Notes under the pieces: generated by a model
What the model was told of the DNA's origin: nothing
What the model saw: only the letters and a program-made list of their open reading frames with translations
Databases searched by the model: none
Assembly: GCA_024276295.1 (NCBI GenBank)
Contig: JAJRXN010000372.1
Location: 1-7,061 of the forward strand
Source: Acidobacteriota bacterium
GTDB lineage: Bacteria > Acidobacteriota > Polarisedimenticolia > J045
Direction of reading: 5' to 3'
Length of the DNA: 7,061 nt
Part shown: positions 1-7,061 of the stretch, piece after piece
Layout: each line of letters starts with the position of its first letter
Numbering within the stretch: position 1 is the stretch's first letter
Translations under genes and position numbers: made by a program

Positions 1-39
1 CCCCGCCGCTACGGGCGCCGTTGTGCATCGGAACGCCCT
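1..39. repeat. Degenerate, edge-truncated copy of the 62-bp palindromic repeat
   Basis: Bases 1-12 (ccccgccgctac) are identical to the end of both full repeat units at 162-173 and 224-235. Bases 13-39 follow the start of the unit (gggcgccg, then a gcat..ggaacgcc stretch) with one deletion and several substitutions. The array therefore continues beyond the left edge and this is an older, diverged copy. No coding signal is visible here. Confidence 0.7.
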
Positions 40-51
40 GTCACCAACCTC

Positions 52-74
52 GCGTGCGCGTGGGCGTGCGCGTG
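52..74. repeat. Short direct repeat of alternating G/C/T (11 bp, period 12)
   Basis: The 11-mer gcgtgcgcgtg occurs at 52-62 and again at 64-74, separated by one g. Each copy is a run of alternating purine and pyrimidine, the composition known to favour Z-DNA. It replaces the spacer part of the neighbouring 62-bp repeat, so it may be a local expansion inside a degenerate repeat copy. No function can be assigned. Confidence 0.5.
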
Positions 75-78
75 CAAG

Positions 79-119
79 GCGGAATCGGCGGGGCCGTAGC
101 GGCGCCCCTTGGGGCGCCG
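79..119. repeat. Variant repeat copy with a different hairpin
   Basis: This stretch opens with ggcggaatcggcgggg, matching the ggaatcggcgggg core of the full units. It then carries gccgtagcggc, which is the reverse complement of the gccgctacggc-like end of the units. It ends in a perfect hairpin: arms 100-108 and 111-119 (9 bp) around a tt spacer. The arms differ in sequence from those of the full units (ggcgcccc against ggcggggc) but keep the same length and two-base spacer. It looks like an inverted or rearranged copy of the element. Confidence 0.6.
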
Positions 120-235
120 ATTCCGCATTGGAACGCCTCTATCCGGAATCGGCGGGGCAAGCCCCGCCGCTACGGGCGCCGATTCCACATTGGAACGCCT
201 CTATCCGGAATCGGCGGGGCAAGCCCCGCCGCTAC
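112..235. repeat. Two tandem 62-bp palindromic repeat units (REP/BIME-like)
   Basis: Unit 1 (112-173) and unit 2 (174-235) match at 61 of 62 positions; the one difference is g125 against a187. Each unit carries a hairpin ggcggggc-aa-gccccgcc (arms 151-158/161-168 and 213-220/223-230). Longer 10-bp arms, cgccgattcc and ggaatcggcg, occur at 115-124, 145-154, 177-186 and 207-216, so alternative foldings compete. The array sits just downstream of the minus-strand operon's last stop (272). A role in transcription ending or mRNA 3'-end protection is possible, but no U-tract is visible. It has the look of a dispersed intergenic element, not a CRISPR array, because the units abut without unique spacers. 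Confidence 0.8.
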
Positions 236-271
236 GGGGAGCCGTTGCGACGCCGGCGCCTCCGCCCCGGG

Positions 272-649
272 TCAGATCGCGTGCGTTCCCTGCTCGCCGG
301 TCCGGATCCGGATCACCTGCCGCACCTCGCATACGAAGACCTTGCCGTCCCCGGGCCGCCCCGTCCGCGCCGCGCCGGTGATCGCCGCGAGCACCTGCGG
401 CGTCTTCGACGCCGGCAGGACGATCTCGACCTTGGTCTTCTCGGCGACCTGGTGGCCGGCGACCTCGCCCGCCTCCTCGGCTCCGGCCGCCCGCGTGCGT
501 CCCCAGCCGCGCACGGTGGAGATCGTCACGCCCGGAACGTCGTCCATCTCCGCGAGTGCATGGAGGACCTTGTCCAGCATGAACGGCCTGATGATCGCCT
601 TGATCTCGTACATCCGTTCGGAACTGCCTTGCCTGTCGTTCCCGCTCAT
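272..649 (-). CDS. PII-family signalling protein linked to metal efflux (PII-NG-like)
   Basis: The product is 125 residues with a PII fold: IKAIIRPF at 16-23 (first strand), LDKVLHALAE (25-34), a T-loop (about 48-71), the B-loop TGRPGDGKVF (96-105) and the C-loop RIRTGE (114-119). PII proteins are trimeric, bind ATP/ADP in the clefts formed by the B- and C-loops, and use the T-loop to contact targets. Here the nucleotide-binding loops are intact, but the T-loop is rewritten. By alignment with E. coli GlnB, the uridylylated Tyr51 is Ala and the 2-oxoglutarate/Mg-contacting Gln39 is Thr (T52), while the equivalent of Lys58 is kept (K71). This argues against a canonical nitrogen regulator. A PII subgroup called PII-NG is known beside heavy-metal RND genes. 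The start at 649 is chosen because GGAGG lies 5 bases upstream; the later Met13 would give the usual PII length but has no ribosome site. The ATG directly abuts the pump's stop. Its direct target is unknown. Confidence 0.9.
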   Translation of the reverse strand: MSGNDRQGSSERMYEIKAIIRPFMLDKVLHALAEMDDVPGVTISTVRGWGRTRAAGAEEAGEVAGHQVAEKTKVEIVLPASKTPQVLAAITGAARTGRPGDGKVFVCEVRQVIRIRTGEQGTHAI

Positions 650-3784
<3,135 letters not shown>

Positions 3785-3790
3785 GTCGCG

Positions 3791-3795
3791 CCTCA
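3791..3795 (-). promoter_or_regulatory. Shine-Dalgarno overlapping the adaptor stop codon
   Basis: The minus-strand sequence TGAGG combines the adaptor's TGA stop with an SD core (GAGG) for the pump, whose ATG begins 6 bases later at 3784. The layout suggests that ribosomes finishing the adaptor re-initiate on the pump, keeping the two subunits balanced. Confidence 0.65.
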
Positions 3796-5049
3796 GTGTC
3801 CATGCTCTGGTTCGAGTTCGTCCTTGGACGCTTCGGACTTGAGCAGGAACGCGCCCTCGATGACGACCTGCTCACCCTCCTCGACGCCCGACAGCACGGC
3901 CACGAGTCCGCCGGACGTCGTACCGAGGTCGACCCGCCGGCGTTCGAAGCGCGTCCCCTGCTCGCGGACGAAGACGAGCGGCCCCTCGTCGTCGCGCTGG
4001 ACGGCGCTGCGCGGGATCACGAGCACCGGCTCGGCGTGCTCCGCTTCGCGCGTGGCGTGGGGGTCGGTGATCCGCACGCGGGCGAACATCCCGGCGCGCA
4101 GCTTGCGCCCCTCGTTGCGCACGTCGATCCGCGCGCGTACGGTGCGCGTGTCGGTGTCCACCTGATCGCTGACATAGGCCACCTTGGCCGAGAACGTGTC
4201 GTCCGGATAGGCGTCGACCGTGACCTCGACGAGGTCCTCGTTGTGCACGTGGCGCAGGTCGCGCTCGTAGATGTCGATCCAGATCCACATCATGTCCAGG
4301 TCCGCGATCGTGAAGATCGGCGCCTGGGGACCGACCAGTTCGCCGGTCGTGACGTGCTTTTCGACGACCCGGCCGCGCATCGGTGCCCGGACCGCCAGCA
4401 GTGACGTCAGGCCCCCGTCGAAGCGCAACGCTTCGATCTCGGCGTCCGAGAGTCCGTACAGGCGCAGCGTCTCGCGCGCGGCCCGCAGGCGTGCCGTCGC
4501 TTCCTCGTGCGTCGCCCGCGCCGTGAGAAGGTCCCGCTCCGACGAGATGTTCTCGGCGCGCAATCCTTCCTCCCGCTCGAGATTCCGTCGCGCGAGTTCC
4601 TCTTGGGCCCGGGCCTCGAGGAACGCCGCCTGGGCCATCCCGAGTTCGATGGAATCGAGCACGGCGAGCACCTGGCCGGCGGTGACGTCGTCGCCGAGGT
4701 CGGCACGCACCGCGTCGACGCGGCCCGGAATCCGCGGCGCGACGTGGGCCAGGCGGTTCTCGTCGAAACCGACCCGTCCGGTGGTCACCAGCTCCGGAAG
4801 CAGCAGCCGGCGCTCGACCGCCACGGTGCGGATCGTCACGCGATCGAGCATGTCGGGCTGGAGTTCGATGACGTCGGTCTCCTCCGAGTGCTCGTCGTGT
4901 CCCTCCGCGCCGTGCTCGCCATGTTCTTCGTCGCCGTGGTCGGCGGCGCCGGAAGAGCGACCGCCGCATCCGGCCGCGGGCAGCAGGACAAGGGCGATGA
5001 ACGACGAAAGGACGATGAGACGGAAACCGGTCCAGTAGCGCAGACTCAT
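3793..5049 (-). CDS. czcB: CzcB/CusB-type periplasmic adaptor (membrane fusion protein), His-rich
   Basis: A 418-residue adaptor that would bridge the RND pump and the outer-membrane channel. The N terminus is a lipoprotein-like signal with hydrophobic residues 11-27 ending LLPAAGC, making Cys28 the likely lipidated residue (the -3 position is Ala, a weak but tolerated lipobox). A His/acid-rich stretch follows at 37-58 (His38, 43, 46, 51, 54), and the protein ends in EPEHGH. Next come the first half of the lipoyl-like domain (about 101-133), an alpha-hairpin (134-215), the second lipoyl half (217-250, with APMRGRVV), a beta-barrel (253-330) and a membrane-proximal domain (341-405). The start at 5049 is preferred over an in-frame ATG at 5121: it has GGAGAG 8 bases upstream, yields a signal sequence at the very N terminus, and overlaps the channel gene's stop as ATGA. 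The His-rich segments suggest periplasmic metal capture or transfer (inference). Confidence 0.93.
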   Translation of the reverse strand: MSLRYWTGFRLIVLSSFIALVLLPAAGCGGRSSGAADHGDEEHGEHGAEGHDEHSEETDVIELQPDMLDRVTIRTVAVERRLLLPELVTTGRVGFDENRLAHVAPRIPGRVDAVRADLGDDVTAGQVLAVLDSIELGMAQAAFLEARAQEELARRNLEREEGLRAENISSERDLLTARATHEEATARLRAARETLRLYGLSDAEIEALRFDGGLTSLLAVRAPMRGRVVEKHVTTGELVGPQAPIFTIADLDMMWIWIDIYERDLRHVHNEDLVEVTVDAYPDDTFSAKVAYVSDQVDTDTRTVRARIDVRNEGRKLRAGMFARVRITDPHATREAEHAEPVLVIPRSAVQRDDEGPLVFVREQGTRFERRRVDLGTTSGGLVAVLSGVEEGEQVVIEGAFLLKSEASKDELEPEHGH

Positions 5050-6329
5050 GGGCTGTTCTCTCCGCCCGGCAGCAGGGCGCCGGCCCCGGAAGCAAGATCC
5101 AGTTCGATGGCGGCAAGCCATGCCTCCGCCAGCACGTCGATGTACTCGCGCCGCGAGTCGATGAACTCGCGGCTGAAGACGATCACGTCCGTCCAGCCGA
5201 TCTTTCCCGCCGAGAACGACCTCTCGAGCAGGCCGAGGTTCTCCTCGAGACTCGCCACGACATACGTCTCGAGTTCACGCGCCCCCGCGACGGCGGCGCG
5301 GTATCTCGACAGGGCGGCCTCGACCTCCTGCCGGATGCGCAGCTCGAAGGCCTCGGTCTCCGCCTCGACGCGACCGGCCGCCGCGCGCGCCTCCGCGATC
5401 TCGCCGCGGCGACGATTGAAGATCGGGATGCTCAGGCCGAGCGCGCCGCCGAGGATCCGGTCGGTCCCCTCCTCGCGGCTGTACGTCACCTCCGCCACGA
5501 GGTTCGGAACCACGCTGCGGCGCGCGAGATCGATCCGTGAACGGGCCGCATCCAGCTCGCGACGGAAGGCCGCGAGATCGGACCGCCGCTCGCCCGCCAG
5601 ACGAAGCAGTTCGTCCCGACCGGCCAGCTCGATCTCCGGAAGCTCGAGCCCGCCCACGGGACGCGGCGCCTGGCGCGGATCGAGGCCGATCGACCGGGCG
5701 AGTTCCGCGCGCGCCGCACGCCACGCCCCCTCCGCGAGTTCCAGCCTCTGCGCCGCCCGACCGAGGCGCGCCCGCGCGAGGTTGACCTCGATGCGGGTGA
5801 CGTCCCCGGCCGCGAAGCGCTTCCGCTCGATCTCGAGCAGCGCCCGTGCCATCCGCACGCTTTCCCGCTCGAGGGCGACCGACTCGCGACCGCGGACCGC
5901 CAGCACGAACGCGGCCGCCGTCACGGCCGTGACGCGCCGCTGGGCGCGCCGGAGCCGCTCGCGCGCGGCGTCGAGTTCGAACGACGCGACCGACACCCGG
6001 CGCCGGCGCTTTCCGCCCAGCTCGAGTTCCTGGGCCAGTCCGAGGTCGCGGTCGGTCGTCGACGTCCCCGCCCCGCGCCTGCGGCCGGCCCCGACGGTCA
6101 CCTCGGGATTGAACGGGTAGGTCCTCGCCGTGCGCAGGCGCGCCTCGGCTTCGAGGACCATCCCCTGCGCCGCCCGCAGCTCGGGATTGCGCGCGAGAGC
6201 CTCGTCAAGTGCCTGGGAGAGAGTCAGTTCGGGAGCGTCCGCGGCCCCCTCGCCCGCCAGCGCGGGCGAGACCAGCAGCAGGAGCCCCGCCACGCCCAAG
6301 CCGGCCGCACAACGCAGTCTGTCGATCAT
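5046..6329 (-). CDS. czcC: TolC/CzcC-type outer-membrane efflux channel
   Basis: A 427-residue outer-membrane factor that would form the exit duct of the tripartite pump. Residues 1-25 are a type I signal peptide (hydrophobic 8-20, cleavage after SPALA). Two OEP repeats follow. The first has LDEALARNPEL (41-51), the family motif ELGGKR (103-108) and RFAAGDVTRIEV (171-182). The second has the typical IPIFNRRRGEIAEA (301-314) and SFSAGKIGWTDVI (371-383). Long amphipathic Ala/Arg/Glu-rich helices fit the periplasmic alpha-barrel. Length is normal for CzcC-like proteins. The ribosome site is weak (GGGTGA only 3 bases from the ATG), and a five-codon ORF ends across this start as ATGA, so initiation may be controlled by the leader hairpins upstream. 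It overlaps the adaptor start by 4 bases. The Czc rather than Cus label is inherited from the pump's motif. Confidence 0.93.
   Translation of the reverse strand: MIDRLRCAAGLGVAGLLLLVSPALAGEGAADAPELTLSQALDEALARNPELRAAQGMVLEAEARLRTARTYPFNPEVTVGAGRRRGAGTSTTDRDLGLAQELELGGKRRRRVSVASFELDAARERLRRAQRRVTAVTAAAFVLAVRGRESVALERESVRMARALLEIERKRFAAGDVTRIEVNLARARLGRAAQRLELAEGAWRAARAELARSIGLDPRQAPRPVGGLELPEIELAGRDELLRLAGERRSDLAAFRRELDAARSRIDLARRSVVPNLVAEVTYSREEGTDRILGGALGLSIPIFNRRRGEIAEARAAAGRVEAETEAFELRIRQEVEAALSRYRAAVAGARELETYVVASLEENLGLLERSFSAGKIGWTDVIVFSREFIDSRREYIDVLAEAWLAAIELDLASGAGALLPGGENSP
5058..5063 (-). promoter_or_regulatory. Shine-Dalgarno for the adaptor, inside the channel gene
   Basis: The minus-strand sequence GGAGAG lies 8 bases before the ATG at 5049. 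This spacing and the ATGA overlap with the channel's stop decide the adaptor start against the longer in-frame alternative at 5121, which would put 24 extra Arg-rich residues ahead of the signal sequence. Confidence 0.6.
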
Positions 6330-6343
6330 CGATCACCCGCCAT
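6326..6343 (-). other. Possible five-codon leader ORF (MAGDR) overlapping the channel start
   Basis: On the minus strand ATG GCG GGT GAT CGA TGA runs directly into the channel gene, and its TGA overlaps the channel ATG at 6329 as ATGA. A GGGAG lies 3 bases before its ATG, within the 3' arm of the hairpin at 6344-6364. If translated, it could couple initiation of the channel to unfolding of that hairpin. Short ORFs arise by chance, so this is tentative. Confidence 0.2.
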
Positions 6344-6364
6344 GGTCTCCCGTCGGGGGAGACC
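6344..6364 (-). promoter_or_regulatory. Perfect 8-bp hairpin in the channel-gene leader
   Basis: The arms ggtctccc (6344-6351) and gggagacc (6357-6364) are perfect complements around a 5-base loop. In the minus-strand transcript the hairpin ends 14 bases before the channel ATG at 6329. There is no U-run after it, so it is not a classical intrinsic terminator. It could mask an SD-like GGGAG or mark a processing site between the small gene and the pump genes. Confidence 0.45.
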
Positions 6365-6376
6365 CACTCCGTAGTT

Positions 6377-6406
6377 CCGGGGAAACGGTCCCCGGCGACT
6401 TGCCGG
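6377..6406 (-). promoter_or_regulatory. Two mutually exclusive hairpins between the small gene and channel gene
   Basis: Hairpin 1 has 7-bp arms, ccgggga (6377-6383) and tccccgg (6389-6395), with a 5-base loop. Hairpin 2 has 5-bp arms, ccggc (6392-6396) and gccgg (6402-6406), with a 5-base loop. They share bases 6392-6395 and so cannot form together, as in an attenuator. A further 6-bp stem pairs 6431-6436 with 6447-6452. GC-rich DNA forms short stems readily, and no U-tract follows, so function is unproven. Confidence 0.35.
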
Positions 6407-6481
6407 AGCCGATCGTGCCCACGTGGCCCGCTGCCGACGCTGGCGCCGGCAGGACGGACCGTCACCGTGACTTGGAGACGG

Positions 6482-6814
6482 TCAGACTTCGGGAGGGTGA
6501 AAGACGCCGCGGAAGACGGACGATTCCGACCAGCGGAAACTCGACGTCACGGAACCGGAGATCCGCGGGCCGTGGGAGACGACGGCCGCGCGCGCCGGAA
6601 GGACCGAGAGACTCAGGCAGCACGAACAGGTGTGGATCGCCCCGGTGCAGCCATGCTCGTCGCTCCCGGGGTCGTGGACGTCACCGTCGTGCGTGGCATG
6701 GGCGAAGTGGCCCTCCGCCGCGAGATGGACCGCGTTCTCCATCAGCTCGCCCACTCCGGGAACGAACGCCAGCAGGAGAACGAGCACGAGCGCCCGCGCG
6801 GAGAGAGACGTCAT
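6482..6814 (-). CDS. Small secreted His/Cys-rich protein, first gene of the efflux operon
   Basis: A 110-residue protein that I cannot assign to a named family. Residues 1-22 are a hydrophobic signal-like segment (ALVLVLLLAFVPGVG). The mature part is rich in metal ligands: His30, 36, 39, 42, 47, 54, 61, 81 and 106, and a cluster EHGCTGAIHTCSCC at 53-66 with Cys56, 63, 65 and 66. It ends FRGVFHPPEV. The composition suggests a periplasmic or membrane-anchored metal-binding protein that buffers or delivers ions to the pump (inference). The in-frame ATG at 6940 was not used because it would overlap the divergent gene and add 42 residues before the signal segment. At 6814 the best SD core, GGAGG at 6829-6833, is rather far (14 bases), so the exact start is less sure. 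It is 152 bp upstream of the channel gene on the same strand and probably shares its transcript. Confidence 0.7.
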   Translation of the reverse strand: MTSLSARALVLVLLLAFVPGVGELMENAVHLAAEGHFAHATHDGDVHDPGSDEHGCTGAIHTCSCCLSLSVLPARAAVVSHGPRISGSVTSSFRWSESSVFRGVFHPPEV

Positions 6815-6907
6815 GTCCGGGACGGTATCCTCCGGGTCGACGTTCGTCAAGAAACGGATCCGGATGGCGCGGACGAGCGCCGCGCCCCCGGGAGGAGAGG
6901 ACTCGCG
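6815..6907. promoter_or_regulatory. Divergent promoter region between the efflux operon and the PepSY gene
   Basis: This 93-bp gap separates two divergent starts and should hold promoters for both. On the minus strand TTGACG (6850-6845) and GATACC (6829-6824) form a weak sigma70-like pair with a short 15-base spacing; using it would leave almost no 5' leader for the small gene. Small dyads are visible: gacg-tt-cgtc at 6839-6848, overlapping that -35, and the palindrome cggatccg at 6855-6862. No recognisable MerR, ArsR or CzcR/CusR-type box stands out. That promoters lie here is likely; the exact hexamers are uncertain. Confidence 0.4.
6891..6896 (+). promoter_or_regulatory. Strong Shine-Dalgarno for the PepSY-type gene
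   Basis: GGAGGA at 6891-6896, followed by GAGG, lies 11 bases or fewer before the ATG at 6908. This fixes the start of the plus-strand gene and supports its being real although only its 5' end is in the window. Confidence 0.7.
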
Positions 6908-7061
6908 ATGAAACCACGCAGGACCACGTATACCGTCCACCGCTGGCTCGGCCTGCTGGTCTCGCTCCAGCTCCTGGCCTGGAGCCTGGGGGGCTTCGTG
7001 TTCAGCATCCTCGAGATCGAGGCGGTGCGGGGCGAGCAGGACAGCACGGGCGCGGCTGTCC
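6908..7061 (+). CDS. PepSY-associated membrane protein, 5' part only (runs off the window)
   Basis: The reading frame from ATG 6908 stays open to the window end (51 codons plus one base). It starts MKPRRTTYTVHRWLGLLVSL, with one membrane segment at about 13-35 and then EIEAVRGEQ (36-44). A basic N terminus, HRWLGLL at 11-17, a single helix and a VRGE motif just outside the membrane resemble the first helix of PepSY-domain membrane proteins. These are often found near iron, copper or other metal genes; some are proposed to act in reductase or metal-handling roles. The PepSY domain itself would lie beyond the edge, so the call rests on the first helix only. The gene is divergent from the efflux operon and shares its promoter region, hinting at common metal control. 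Confidence 0.65.
   Translation, partial: MKPRRTTYTVHRWLGLLVSLQLLAWSLGGFVFSILEIEAVRGEQDSTGAAV

Noticed and set aside
101..230. Rho-independent terminator for the operon
   Set aside because: The stems are strong but no T-run follows on the minus strand, so only a general 3'-end role can be suggested.
1..253. CRISPR array
   Set aside because: The units abut head to tail with no unique spacers, are 62 bp, and vary in degeneracy; there are no cas genes nearby.
272..649. CutA or canonical GlnB identity for the last gene
   Set aside because: The B-loop TGRPGDGKVF and C-loop RIRTGE are PII hallmarks, not CutA. The altered T-loop and metal-efflux context argue against a standard nitrogen GlnB.
4271..5038. 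Ser/Arg-rich plus-strand frame of 255 codons opposite the adaptor
   Set aside because: It is low-complexity composition typical of an antisense frame, with no domain and no plausible operon context.
5050..5121. Upstream extension of the adaptor to an ATG at 5121
   Set aside because: It would add 24 Arg-rich residues before the lipoprotein signal and lie wholly within the channel gene. The ATG at 5049 has an SD and an ATGA overlap.
6205..6465. An 86-codon minus-strand frame across the leader and channel start
   Set aside because: It overlaps the channel's signal peptide in another frame, spans the hairpins, and has no recognisable domain.
6815..6940. Upstream extension of the small His/Cys protein to an ATG at 6940
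   Set aside because: It would overlap the well-initiated plus-strand gene at 6908 and place 42 residues ahead of the signal segment.

Overview
The window is GC-rich throughout, with codons ending mostly in G or C. It encodes an outer-membrane efflux channel, so the host is a Gram-negative (diderm) bacterium. The style recalls myxobacterial or other deltaproteobacterial-type genomes and several high-GC environmental phyla. No rRNA or other taxonomic marker is present, so the phylum is left open.

Most of the window is one minus-strand operon for a tripartite heavy-metal efflux pump (HME-RND, Czc/Cus type). In transcription order, from right to left, it holds: a small secreted His/Cys-rich protein (6814 to 6482); a TolC/CzcC-type outer-membrane channel (6329 to 5046); a CzcB/CusB-type lipoprotein-like adaptor with a His-rich N terminus (5049 to 3793); a CzcA-type RND pump of 1044 residues (3784 to 650); and a PII-family signalling protein (649 to 272). 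The last four genes are packed extremely tightly: an ATGA overlap, an 8-bp gap whose ribosome site overlaps the previous stop, and a stop and start that abut directly. They are almost certainly co-translated. The pump has the proton-relay motif of divalent-cation (Zn/Co/Cd/Ni) pumps and lacks the three methionines that bind Cu(I)/Ag(I) in E. coli CusA.

At the right edge a divergent plus-strand gene begins at 6908 behind a strong ribosome site and runs out of the window. Its first 51 residues look like a PepSY-associated membrane protein. The 93-bp gap between it and the small His/Cys gene should hold the promoters of both transcription units.

At the left edge, downstream of the operon, lies a block of palindromic 62-bp tandem repeats with degenerate relatives on both sides. 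It continues past the window start and resembles a dispersed intergenic (REP/BIME-like) element. The 152-bp gap between the small gene and the channel gene contains several clean hairpins, two of them mutually exclusive, and a five-codon leader ORF overlapping the channel's start codon.

In the working model, metal in the periplasm is captured by the His/Cys protein and the His-rich adaptor, then expelled by the RND pump through the outer-membrane channel. The PII-like protein on the cytoplasmic side tunes the pump or its expression. The least-described parts are the PII-like protein with its altered T-loop, the small His/Cys protein, and the leader between them and the pump genes.
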